Notes under the pieces: model-generated
The model's database searches: none
Told to the model about the DNA's origin: nothing
Seen by the model: the letters and a program-made list of their open reading frames with translations, nothing else
Made by a program: the position numbers and the translations under genes
Shown here: in pieces, positions 40,480-47,706 of the stretch
Numbering within the stretch: position 1 is the first letter of the stretch
Layout of the letters: each line of letters begins with the position of its first letter
Origin: DASSUW01 sp963789005
Lineage (GTDB): Bacteria; Actinomycetota; Thermoleophilia; Solirubrobacterales; Solirubrobacteraceae
Reading direction: 5' to 3'
DNA length: 64,000 nt
Assembly (NCBI GenBank): GCA_963789005.1
Contig: CAWBIZ010000007.1
Span: 62,001 to 126,000, forward strand

Positions 40480-41432
40480 TCGCGGACGCTGCGGTAGACC
40501 GTACGGGACGCGCCCGGCGAGTATGCGCCGGTGACGTAGGCGAGAACCCGGTAGCGGCCGCCGCGGCGCTGGCGCACGCGTTTGACGTAGCGGGAGCGGT
40601 TGCCGCGGACGCTGCGGGCGAACGTCTTCGCGATCGTGTCCCACACGCCTCCACGCAGCTTCTGGATCAGGACCGGGCTCCCATCGATCGCCGGCCGCAC
40701 GAAGCCTGCGAAGCGGATGACCCCGCTGCGCGACCCCCGCGAGGTGCGCGTGTGCACACCGGTGGCCACCGCGGTCTCGGCGACCACGATCGGGCTCGCG
40801 ACGTTCGGGTTCGCCGGCATCAGCACGCGGAACTGGGTGTTCACCGGGACCGCGAGGACCGGGAACGAGAACGCGCCGTTCGCGTCGGTCACGTGAGGAT
40901 CGCCGACGTTGGCGAAGCCCTGGGTGTAGGGGAACGGGTTGCTCTGAAGGACGATCTGGCGGCCGGTGTTGCCCGTCCCGCTGAGCACGCCGCTGAGCGT
41001 CGTGGGGGAGCCCGGGTAGAGCGGGTTGGGCGACGCGGCGAGCGTGACGCCGAGCGGCTGGCGCTTGGTCTTGAAGCTGCGGTCTGCCCCGCGCGTGACG
41101 CCCAGCCGGTTGCGGGCGACGATCCGGTAGTGGTACGTCGTCGCCGGGGCGAGGCTCCCGAGCGCCGCCGCGAAGCGGCGGTTCGCGGTGCCGGCGCCCG
41201 CCGACGCGGCGGGCGTCTGGGCCCCGTAGGTGCGCGTCGTCCCGTACTGGAAGAAGTACGTCGTCGCGGCGCCGCGCGGGTTCACCGTGGCGTTCACCAC
41301 CGCGCTCGTGGGGGCGACGTTGGCGGCGCCTCCGGTGGTCGCGGTCGGCTTCTGAGCCGCCGTGGCCACGGCGGGGGTGAGCAGCGCGCAGGCCAGGACG
41401 GCGCCTGCGGGCACGACTCGACTCACTCGCAT
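40476..41432 (-). CDS. Secreted fibronectin-type-III-like protein
   Basis: A 318-residue protein with a signal peptide (about 1-26, ending VATAAQ). An FN3-like domain follows (about 35-120: ATTYFFQYGTTRTYGAQT ... LAPATTYHYRIVARN), then a second beta domain (about 125-220) and a basic C-terminal domain with many Arg residues (about 235-318). No catalytic motif is seen. It is likely an extracellular adhesive or wall-bound protein. A Shine-Dalgarno (AGGAAAGG) precedes the ATG. Confidence 0.8.
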   Translation of the reverse strand: MRVSRVVPAGAVLACALLTPAVATAAQKPTATTGGAANVAPTSAVVNATVNPRGAATTYFFQYGTTRTYGAQTPAASAGAGTANRRFAAALGSLAPATTYHYRIVARNRLGVTRGADRSFKTKRQPLGVTLAASPNPLYPGSPTTLSGVLSGTGNTGRQIVLQSNPFPYTQGFANVGDPHVTDANGAFSFPVLAVPVNTQFRVLMPANPNVASPIVVAETAVATGVHTRTSRGSRSGVIRFAGFVRPAIDGSPVLIQKLRGGVWDTIAKTFARSVRGNRSRYVKRVRQRRGGRYRVLAYVTGAYSPGASRTVYRSVRD

Positions 41433-41477
41433 CTCGCACCCTTTCCTCGGAGTTCGGTCATCGGGTGCAACACGGAG

Positions 41478-41483
41478 TACAGT
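41478..41483 (+). promoter_or_regulatory. -10 box of the small membrane protein gene
   Basis: TACAGT, 6 bases before the ATG at 41490. Confidence 0.45.
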
Positions 41484-41489
41484 CGTACG

Positions 41490-41675
41490 ATGCGCTCGCT
41501 GCGGTACTGGCTGCCGATCGCTGCCGCCTTCGCGCTGCTGCTGCTGTCAAAGATGGTCTCGCCGCTGCTCGCCTACGTGATGATCGTCGCCGCCGCCGCG
41601 CTCGTGTTCGAGGTCGGCACCGCGCTGCTGGCGGGCGCGAGCCGGACGGGCGGCCTGCACGACCACCGCCAGTAG
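41490..41675 (+). CDS. Small two-helix membrane protein
   Basis: A 61-residue protein with two hydrophobic segments (about 7-20 and 26-49) split by SKMVSP, and a polar His/Asp-rich tail. No known family. It has a -10 box at leaderless spacing and a convincing membrane profile. Its 3' two-thirds lies antisense to the end of the AlbA_2 gene (129-bp overlap). Confidence 0.6.
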   Translation: MRSLRYWLPIAAAFALLLLSKMVSPLLAYVMIVAAAALVFEVGTALLAGASRTGGLHDHRQ

Positions 41676-42122
41676 GGCCGCGACCCTCCGGCCGGGCCGG
41701 CGGTGCCGGCGGACGAAGCGCACGAGATGCTCGCCCGTGAGCGGCAGGTTGTCGCTTCCCACGCGGCGCAGGACCCGGCCGTCGGACGTCGTGACGATGC
41801 GGTCGCTCACGCGCGGGACGGTCACGAGCGTGAGGCCCACCCGGCCGACCACCAGCGGCTCCACCCGCACGTCGACCCCGGCGTCCTGCGCCCGCCGCAT
41901 CACCGCGTCCAGCACCCCCTGATCGAGCGCGCAGCCGACGAGCCGCCGCTCGTCGCTCACCCCCAGGACCACCTGGCCGCCGGCCGTCATCGCCATCGCG
42001 GGGATGACCTCGCGCAGGTTGCAGGCCGAGGCCTTGAACTCCAGCCGCTCGTGCTCGACGCGCCCGAAGCGGCGCCAGAACGCCAGCTCGTCGAGATGGA
42101 AGCTTGGCCGCCCTGCGATCAT
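41547..42122 (-). CDS. AlbA_2 (Schlafen-type) putative DNA-binding protein
   Basis: A 191-residue protein. Residues about 18-140 form an AlbA_2/Schlafen-like domain (RLEFKASACNLREVIPAMAM, GGQVVLGVSDERRLVG), a nucleic-acid-associated fold common in regulators. The last ~45 residues are low-complexity and overlap the antisense membrane protein gene, so the tail may be a run-on after loss of an earlier stop. ATG start with TAAGTT 10 bases upstream. Divergent from the XRE/ImmA pair. Confidence 0.72.
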   Translation of the reverse strand: MIAGRPSFHLDELAFWRRFGRVEHERLEFKASACNLREVIPAMAMTAGGQVVLGVSDERRLVGCALDQGVLDAVMRRAQDAGVDVRVEPLVVGRVGLTLVTVPRVSDRIVTTSDGRVLRRVGSDNLPLTGEHLVRFVRRHRRPGRRVAALLAVVVQAARPARARQQRGADLEHERGGGDDHHVGEQRRDHL

Positions 42123-42132
42123 CGTGCTCAGC

Positions 42133-42138
42133 AACTTA
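42133..42138 (-). promoter_or_regulatory. -10 box of the AlbA_2 gene
   Basis: TAAGTT on the minus strand, 10 bases before the ATG at 42122. Confidence 0.45.
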
Positions 42139-42193
42139 GCGCCCCCGCCGGACAGCACCCGAGGTGTCCGCCCCGGCTGGGAGCATCGCCCGC

Positions 42194-42556
42194 GTGCCCA
42201 CTCCCGCCGACCCACCGTCGCTCGCCCAGGTGCTGGCCGGCGCACGGCACGGCCTCGGGCTCACGCTGCGCGAGGTCGAGCGGCGAACCGGGATTCGCAA
42301 CGCCCATCTCTCACAGATCGAGACCGGCACGATCGCCCGGCCGGAGATGGCGCTGCTGTGGGAGCTCTCGGTCGCCTATGAGCTCGACTTCGCGGAGCTG
42401 CTCACGCTCGCCGGCTACGAGGCGGCGGGGGAGGGATCTGCGGGCGAGCGAGGACGCATGACCGTCGCGCTGCGCGCGCTGCGCGAGCTCACGCCCGACG
42501 AGCAGGCCGAGGCGCTGCGCTACATCGCCGAGCTTCGGCGGCGGCGAGAGGGATGA
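42194..42556 (+). CDS. XRE-family transcriptional regulator
   Basis: A 120-residue protein. The helix-turn-helix (about 8-66) has the XRE pattern: ARHGLGLTLREVERRTGIRNAHLSQIETG. A short helical C-terminal part (about 85-120) probably dimerises. GTG 42194 chosen because translation then starts just before the HTH; GTG 42164 is an alternative. It is coupled by ATGA overlap to an ImmA/IrrE protease, as in modules where the protease cleaves the repressor on stress. Confidence 0.87.
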   Translation: MPTPADPPSLAQVLAGARHGLGLTLREVERRTGIRNAHLSQIETGTIARPEMALLWELSVAYELDFAELLTLAGYEAAGEGSAGERGRMTVALRALRELTPDEQAEALRYIAELRRRREG

Positions 42557-43401
42557 CGGCACTCGCCTCGCAGCCGCGCGGTGCGGCGCCGAGCATGTCC
42601 GTCTCGCAGTTCACGCGCGCGCGGATCGAGCGCCTGTGCGAGGACGCCCTGCGGGGCGCCGGGCTCGCGGGCGTGCTGCCGACGCCGCTCGACGCGCTCG
42701 GCGAGGCGCTCGGCGTGCGGGAGCGCGTCGCGCTGCCGCCGCAGGCGCGCGTGCTCGGCGCGCTGTGGTTCGAGGAGCGCGCGCTGTTCGTCGAGCGCAC
42801 CCAGTCGCGGGGCCGGCGGCGCTTCACCGAGGCGCACGAGCTCGGCCACCTGCTGTGCCCGTGGCACCGCGCTGTCGTGCGGCTCGACACCGCGGGCGAG
42901 CTGTTCGGGTCGCTCGGCGTGGGCATCGAGGCGGAGGCCAACCTCGCGGCCGGCGAGCTCATCTTCCAGGGCGCGCGCTTCACCGCCGAGGCCGCGGAGC
43001 ACGAGCGGTCGCTGCGCACGCCGCTCGCCCTCGCGGACGCCTACGGCGCCTCCGGCCACGCGGCCGCGCACCACTACGTCGAGCGCCATGCCGAGCCGCT
43101 GGCGCTGCTCGTCGCCGGTCGCTGGCCCGACACACGCGGGCGCTTGCCCGTGTGGCGCAGCGTCGAATCGCCCGCCTTCGCCGCCGCGTTCGGCCGGCTC
43201 GCCGGCCGTTTCCACCGCGTCGGCGCGAGCGGCCCGCTGGCCGAGGCGCTCGACGCCGCCCGCCGAACGTCGGACCCGGTACCGACCGCGATTGCACTCG
43301 GCGGTCGGACGTTCCCCGCCGAGGTCCTCAACAACCGGCACTGCCATCTCATCCTCGTGACGGCCGGCCGCGACGCCGCCACGCGGCGCCTCGCCGCGTG
43401 A
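42553..43401 (+). CDS. ImmA/IrrE-family metallopeptidase
   Basis: A 282-residue protein. Zinc site RRFTEAHELGHLLC (HExxH, about residues 95-99), with the third ligand probably in EAEANLAAGELIF. The C-terminal ~120 residues are an additional domain typical of IrrE-like proteins. It should cleave the co-encoded XRE repressor, as ImmA does ImmR and IrrE does DdrO. No prophage or integrative element is visible, so this looks like a chromosomal stress switch. ATGA overlap with the XRE gene. Confidence 0.87.
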   Translation: MTALASQPRGAAPSMSVSQFTRARIERLCEDALRGAGLAGVLPTPLDALGEALGVRERVALPPQARVLGALWFEERALFVERTQSRGRRRFTEAHELGHLLCPWHRAVVRLDTAGELFGSLGVGIEAEANLAAGELIFQGARFTAEAAEHERSLRTPLALADAYGASGHAAAHHYVERHAEPLALLVAGRWPDTRGRLPVWRSVESPAFAAAFGRLAGRFHRVGASGPLAEALDAARRTSDPVPTAIALGGRTFPAEVLNNRHCHLILVTAGRDAATRRLAA

Positions 43402-43798
43402 TCGCGGCGGGCCGCCCGGCGTGCGGAGCGTCGCCGCGCAGCTGGCCCTGCGTGAGCTCGGCGAGCGCGGCCGCGCACGAGCGCAGGGCCGCGAGGACGA
43501 GGCCCGCGACGGGGTCCGCCGGCCCGCAGAGGACCGCGCCGATGCCGGCGCCGGCGGCCGGGAGCTGCGCACGCATCCGTCGCAGCGCGGCGAGCTCGCG
43601 CTCCACGGCATCGCGCTCGTCGCCGTCCGGCGTGCGCTGCAGCTGCTCCTCGAGCGGCGTCCGCAGCTCCTCGAGCTCGTCGATCAGCCACGCGACCTGC
43701 ACCGGCTCGAGGCGCACCCGCAGGGCGTCGCACACCCCGAGCCCCGTGACGGTCGACGGCCCCGGCGTGCCGGTCGCGGCGATACGGTGGTCGTGCAT
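43349..43798 (-). CDS. Protein of unknown function
   Basis: A 149-residue protein with a helical, Leu/Glu/Arg-rich centre (VAWLIDELEELRTPLEEQLQ and DAVERELAALRRMRAQL), possibly a coiled coil at about 35-75, and an Arg-rich C-terminus. No family recognised. A clear Shine-Dalgarno (GAAGGAG, 6-base spacing) supports the ATG. Its end overlaps the ImmA/IrrE gene antisense by 53 bases. Confidence 0.6.
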   Translation of the reverse strand: MHDHRIAATGTPGPSTVTGLGVCDALRVRLEPVQVAWLIDELEELRTPLEEQLQRTPDGDERDAVERELAALRRMRAQLPAAGAGIGAVLCGPADPVAGLVLAALRSCAAALAELTQGQLRGDAPHAGRPAAITRRGAAWRRRGRPSRG

Positions 43799-43908
43799 GG
43801 AAGGCTCCTTCCGTGCCGGCCCCGGGGCGATGGCCGTCGCCGCCGGGGCGATTTTCGTCGGTCGCCAAAACGCTAGCCGGAGGACTGGACAGCAACCGGG
43901 GGCCGCCC

Positions 43909-43914
43909 TATTCT
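43909..43914 (+). promoter_or_regulatory. -10 box of the single-helix membrane protein gene
   Basis: TATTCT, 9 bases before the ATG at 43924. Confidence 0.45.
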
Positions 43915-43923
43915 CACCACCAC

Positions 43924-44631
43924 ATGCCGGTCTCCGGTGAGAAGGAGCGCCAGCGGGCGACAGCGCTCGAGTCACTGGGAGCGTGGCTGCGGATCTGGAC
44001 ACCACCGCGCGACGTCGAGGTACGACCGGTCCCCAAGCGCGCGCTGCTGATCGGCGGCGCGGCGCTCCTCGCCATCGCGATCGCCGTGGCGGCGTTCGTT
44101 GCCCCGGCAATCGACGACTCCAAGCAGCAGGCCGACGCCCGCGAAGGCGCGGCGGCGGACGCGCGGCGCGAGGCCGCCGCGCGGCGGGCGGCTGAGTCCC
44201 AGCGTCCGACGTCGATCTCCCTCGCCGTCCTGCGCCCGTCGGCCGGCAGCAGCGCGGACGAGCGGCTCGCGGCGCGCAGCGCGCTCGTGGCGGAGGTCGA
44301 GCAGCGGATCACGGCCGACGCCCAGGCTCGGGCGGCCGACGGCGAGTTCCGCCGCCCGAGCGGGCCGACCAGCTGCGAGCCCGCGCCGGGCTCCCCGGCA
44401 GCCGAGACCGACCTCGCCGTGCGTCGCGGCGTGTTCGTCTGCGACACCACCATCCGCGCGATCGCGTCGACCGAGACGAACGAGGGCGGCGCGCTCACGT
44501 ACCCGTTCCGCGCCGTGCTCGACTTCGAGACCTACCGCGCCGCCTGGTGCAAGACCAGCCCGGTGCCGGGAGAGCAGGTCGTACCCGACCCGCGGCGGGT
44601 CGTCGAGCTCCCGCGCGCCTGCCGCGGCTGA
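43924..44631 (+). CDS. Single-pass membrane protein of unknown function
   Basis: A 235-residue protein with a cytoplasmic N-terminus (about 1-38), one membrane helix (about 40-60; ALLIGGAALLAIAIAVAAF), an Ala/Arg-rich coiled-coil-like stretch (about 68-95) and an extracytoplasmic domain with three cysteines (about 110-235). No known domain. The Cys pattern suggests a disulfide-stabilised outer domain. Overall shape resembles small wall-associated or septal proteins, but no function can be assigned. The stop codon is 3 bases from the convergent aminotransferase gene. Confidence 0.75.
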   Translation: MPVSGEKERQRATALESLGAWLRIWTPPRDVEVRPVPKRALLIGGAALLAIAIAVAAFVAPAIDDSKQQADAREGAAADARREAAARRAAESQRPTSISLAVLRPSAGSSADERLAARSALVAEVEQRITADAQARAADGEFRRPSGPTSCEPAPGSPAAETDLAVRRGVFVCDTTIRAIASTETNEGGALTYPFRAVLDFETYRAAWCKTSPVPGEQVVPDPRRVVELPRACRG

Positions 44632-44634
44632 CGT

Positions 44635-45918
44635 TCAGCCGGCCTGCAGCGACGCCTCGAGGATGTCGAGCCCCTCGTCGAGCTCGCCCGCGTCGATCGT
44701 GAGCGGCGGCAGCAGCCGGATGACGTTCCCGTAGAGGCCGCAGGAGAGCAGGAGCAGGCCTCGCTCGCGCGCCGCGGCGACCACGGCGGCCGTCCGCTCG
44801 GGCGCCGGCTCGCGCGATTCGGCGTCGCGCACCAGCTCGAGCGCCAGCATCGGCCCCAGCCCGCGCACCTCGCCCACCACGTCCATGCCCTCCAGCCGCC
44901 CCCGGATCGTGCGGCCGAGCTCCTCGGCGCGCTCGCGGAAGCCGGGCGACGACACCGTGTCGAGCACCACCGCCGCCGCCGCGCACGCCACCGGGTTGCC
45001 TCCGAACGTGCCGCCAAGCCCACCGACGCCCACGGCGTCCATGATCTCGGGGCGACCCGTGACCGCCGCCAGCGGGAGCCCTCCGCCGAGCGACTTGCCG
45101 GACACCAGCAGGTCGGGCTCGATCCCGTAATGCTCGATCGCCCACACCGGCCCCGTGCGGCCGACGCCGGCCTGGACCTCGTCGTCGACGTAGAGGATCC
45201 CGTAGGCCTCGCAGACCTCCTTCAGGCGCGCCGGGAAGTCGCGCGGCATCGGCAGGAAGCCGCCCTCGCCCTGGACCGGCTCGAGCACCACGCAGGCGAC
45301 GCTCTCCGGGTCGACGTCGGCCTTGAAGAGCCTGTGCAGCCCGGCGATCGCGTCGTCGGTGCTCACGCCGCGGTACTCGTACGGCGCGGGCGCGCGGTAG
45401 ACCTCGGGCGCGAACGGCCCGAAGCCGCGCTTGTACGGCGTCACCTTGCTCGTGAGCGACATCGTCAGCAGCGTCCGCCCGTGGAACGCGCGGTCGAACG
45501 CGATCACGGCGGGTCGCCCGGTCGCCGCGCGCGCGACCTTGACGGCGTTCTCCACGCCCTCCGCGCCCGAGTTGAGCAGCACGCTCTTGTACTCGCGGCC
45601 GGAGGAGCCCGGGTAGAGCTCCGACAGCCGCCGGCAGACCTCGACGTACGGCTCGTACATCCCGACCATGAAGCACTGGTGCAGGTAGCGGTCGACCTGC
45701 TCGTGGATCGCGCGCACGACGTCGGACGGCCCGTGGCCGAGGTTCTGGCAGGCGATCCCACCCGCGAAGTCGATGTACGAGCGCCCGTCGGCGTCCTCGA
45801 TGCGCGCGCCCTCGGCGCTCGCGATCACGATCGGCGGGGTGCTCACGCCGCGGGACACGAACCGCTCGCGGGCGTCGCGCACGTCGACGTGCTGGGTCAG
45901 ATCCACAGGGTTCGTCAT
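44635..45918 (-). CDS. Class III aminotransferase (GABA/putrescine type)
   Basis: A 427-residue PLP enzyme of the GabT group. Visible: YIDFAGGIACQNLGHG, LNSGAEGVENAVKVAR (PLP phosphate), AFDRAFHGRT, VDDEVQAGVGRTG (PLP-binding Asp) and the Schiff-base Lys in LLVSGKSLGGGLP. It transfers the terminal amino group of a substrate such as 4-aminobutyrate or putrescine to 2-oxoglutarate. ATG overlaps the M20 gene (ATGA). The other genes of the locus (arginine decarboxylase-type, agmatinase) would make putrescine, which suits this enzyme. Confidence 0.88.
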   Translation of the reverse strand: MTNPVDLTQHVDVRDARERFVSRGVSTPPIVIASAEGARIEDADGRSYIDFAGGIACQNLGHGPSDVVRAIHEQVDRYLHQCFMVGMYEPYVEVCRRLSELYPGSSGREYKSVLLNSGAEGVENAVKVARAATGRPAVIAFDRAFHGRTLLTMSLTSKVTPYKRGFGPFAPEVYRAPAPYEYRGVSTDDAIAGLHRLFKADVDPESVACVVLEPVQGEGGFLPMPRDFPARLKEVCEAYGILYVDDEVQAGVGRTGPVWAIEHYGIEPDLLVSGKSLGGGLPLAAVTGRPEIMDAVGVGGLGGTFGGNPVACAAAAVVLDTVSSPGFRERAEELGRTIRGRLEGMDVVGEVRGLGPMLALELVRDAESREPAPERTAAVVAAARERGLLLLSCGLYGNVIRLLPPLTIDAGELDEGLDILEASLQAG

Positions 45919-47162
45919 GGTGACAGTCCGCTCCAATCGGAGATGAACAGGGCAAGGGCCTGGGCGGTGCGCGTGATCGAGGGGACGTGGACCCGCTCGT
46001 CGACGCCGTGCTCGTTCTCGGCCAGCGGCCCGAAGCAGACCGCCGGCGTGTCGCCGTACAAGGCGAACGCGCGCGCGTCGGTGGTGGCCGTGGAGGCGAA
46101 GACCCCGGGCGCGGCGCCGGTGACGCGCGCGCTCGCGGCCGAGAGCGCCTGCACGAGGGGAGAGTCCTCGGCGAGCTCGTAGCCCTCGCACTGGAAGCCC
46201 TCGTAGAGCACCTCGAAACGGTGGCGGCCGCTCTGGACGCCGGCCACGACCTCCTCCACCCGCCGCTTGAGCTCGGCGACCGGCTCGCCGGGGTAGGTGG
46301 CGAGCCGGAAGTGCGTGACGCACTCGCCGGCGACGGTCGACGGCCAGTCGCCGCCGCGGATCATCCCCACGTTGAGGTTGATCGGGTGCGGGTAGGCGGC
46401 GAACAACGACGGGCGGACCTCGTTGAGGTCGGTCTCGAGCGCGCGCAGCGCCTCGATCACCCGGTAGGACGCGTCGATCGCGTTGGCGCCCTCGGCGGCC
46501 TCGCCCGCGTGCGCCGGCGCGCCGAGCACGCGGACCTTGAACCACAGCACGCCGACCTGCGCGGGCCAGATCGCGCCCTGGGTCGGCTCGGTGAGCACCG
46601 CGGCGTCGGCCGTGTGGCCGGCCAGCACGCACGCGAGCGCGCCGTGGCCGGTGCACTCCTCCTCGACGACGGACTGGAGCTGGACGCGCGCGCGAGGCGT
46701 GACGCCGAGCCGCTGTAGGCCGGCCACCGCGCCGACCATCGCCACGAGCCCGGACTTCATGTCCCCGGCGCCGCGGCCGTACACCCACTCGCCGTCGCGG
46801 CGGGCGGCGAACGGCGCGCCGGTCCACAGCTCGCTGGGCTCCGGGCTGACGACGTCGATGTGCCCGTTGAGCACCAGCGAGCGCCCGTCGGCCTCGCCGG
46901 CCGGCAGCCAGTCGGCGAGCACGTTGACCTTCTCCGTGACATCCCAGCTGAACGGCGCGCCGCCCGGATGCGACCGCAGCGCGGCCACGTCGAGCGGCAC
47001 GTCGAACGGCTCCAGGCCGAGCCCGGCGAACGCGCGGCGCATGATCGCCTGGCCGGGCGCCTCGGCGCCCAGCACCGTCGGCGCCTCGACGAGCTCGCTC
47101 AGGAGGTCGACCATGGCGGCCTCTTCGGCCGCCACCGCCGCCAGGATGTCGTCTTCCTGCAC
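45915..47162 (-). CDS. M20-family deacylase (ArgE/DapE/ACY1-like)
   Basis: A 415-residue zinc amidohydrolase. Metal ligands: NGHIDVVSP (His), GRGAGDMKSG (bridging Asp), VVEEECTGHG (catalytic and metal Glu), and further ligands toward the C-terminus. The dimerisation domain sits at about 195-310 (APAHAGEAAEGANAIDA). It releases an acyl group from an N-acyl amino acid or N-acyl polyamine. GTG start preferred because TAGCCT lies 7 bases upstream; longer frames upstream are shadow. Coupled with the aminotransferase, so it may deacylate an intermediate of the polyamine route. Confidence 0.87.
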   Translation of the reverse strand: MQEDDILAAVAAEEAAMVDLLSELVEAPTVLGAEAPGQAIMRRAFAGLGLEPFDVPLDVAALRSHPGGAPFSWDVTEKVNVLADWLPAGEADGRSLVLNGHIDVVSPEPSELWTGAPFAARRDGEWVYGRGAGDMKSGLVAMVGAVAGLQRLGVTPRARVQLQSVVEEECTGHGALACVLAGHTADAAVLTEPTQGAIWPAQVGVLWFKVRVLGAPAHAGEAAEGANAIDASYRVIEALRALETDLNEVRPSLFAAYPHPINLNVGMIRGGDWPSTVAGECVTHFRLATYPGEPVAELKRRVEEVVAGVQSGRHRFEVLYEGFQCEGYELAEDSPLVQALSAASARVTGAAPGVFASTATTDARAFALYGDTPAVCFGPLAENEHGVDERVHVPSITRTAQALALFISDWSGLSP

Positions 47163-47169
47163 CGCCCGC

Positions 47170-47175
47170 AGGCTA
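47170..47175 (-). promoter_or_regulatory. -10 box made from the SnoaL-gene stop codon
   Basis: TAGCCT on the minus strand starts with the stop codon of the SnoaL-like gene and ends 7 bases before the GTG of the M20 gene. Confidence 0.45.
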
Positions 47176-47580
47176 CGCCGCGATGGCGTGCAGCTCGGCC
47201 GGCAGGTTCCAGCACTCGGCGATCTGGCCGTCCTCGAAGCGCACGATCGCGCCACCGGCGGCCTCGAGCGCCCAGCCCGGGCCCTGCGCGGCGCGCCAGG
47301 TGAAGCGCGTGGCCACGCGGTCGCCCTCGGCGACGGCGTCGTCGAGCGTGACGGTCGCGTGCGGGAACGTGTCGTCGGTCGCGGCATGGAAGCGGCACAG
47401 GTCGTCGACGTCCTCGATCCCGGCCGGGAAGCCGTGCAGCTCGGCGTCGGGCCGGAACAGCGCGAGGTATGCCTCGGCGTTGCCGTCGTTGAGCGCCGCG
47501 ACGGCGCCGCGCAGCGCGGCCTTGTTCTGTGCGCGGGCGCTGCGCGCCTTCGTGGACCTGCTTGTGGTGGTGGTGGACAT
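47173..47580 (-). CDS. SnoaL/NTF2-fold protein
   Basis: A 135-residue NTF2-like protein: a helical start (KAALRGAVAALNDGNAEAYLALF), then the curved sheet (RVATRFTWRAAQGPGWALEAAG, IVRFEDGQIAECWNLPAEL). Such proteins bind small hydrophobic ligands or act as isomerases and hydrolases; ester-cyclase-like SnoaL relatives are similar in length. Strong Shine-Dalgarno (GAGGAGAGG) before the ATG. First gene of the leftward operon and divergent from pucR, sharing the regulatory region with its palindromes. Confidence 0.85.
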   Translation of the reverse strand: MSTTTTSRSTKARSARAQNKAALRGAVAALNDGNAEAYLALFRPDAELHGFPAGIEDVDDLCRFHAATDDTFPHATVTLDDAVAEGDRVATRFTWRAAQGPGWALEAAGGAIVRFEDGQIAECWNLPAELHAIAA

Positions 47581-47622
47581 GGCGTCCTCTCCTCGGGTCG
47601 TGCGGCGGTTGATCAGCATCGG

Positions 47623-47652
47623 TCGCAACGTCCGGGGCGACAACCGTTGCGA
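47623..47652. promoter_or_regulatory. Palindrome in the SnoaL/pucR divergent region
   Basis: TCGCAACG (47623-47630) and CGTTGCGA (47645-47652) form a perfect 8-bp inverted repeat with a 14-base spacer. It sits about 43-72 bases upstream of the SnoaL-like ATG, so it may be an operator for the leftward operon. Confidence 0.45.
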
Positions 47653-47655
47653 TGA

Positions 47656-47678
47656 CCAAACCCTCGCCGCGGGTTTGG
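47656..47678. promoter_or_regulatory. CCAAA-N13-TTTGG operator upstream of pucR
   Basis: The inverted repeat is CCAAACCC (47656-47663) with GGGTTTGG (47671-47678), 7-base spacer. Its right half sits where the -35 of the pucR promoter should be (16 bases before TAGGCT). The same CCAAA-N13-TTTGG frame recurs at 49161-49183, so it is the likely PucR site. Confidence 0.6.
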
Positions 47679-47694
47679 ACCCTCGACGAAGGCG

Positions 47695-47700
47695 TAGGCT
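47695..47700 (+). promoter_or_regulatory. -10 box of pucR
   Basis: TAGGCT, 6 bases before the ATG at 47707; the CCAAA-N13-TTTGG site overlaps the expected -35. Confidence 0.55.
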
Positions 47701-47706
47701 GCGCCC

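Noticed and set aside
42194..43401. XRE/ImmA pair as evidence of a prophage or integrative element
   Set aside because: No integrase, att repeats, relaxase or phage structural gene is nearby; ordinary chromosomal genes flank it.
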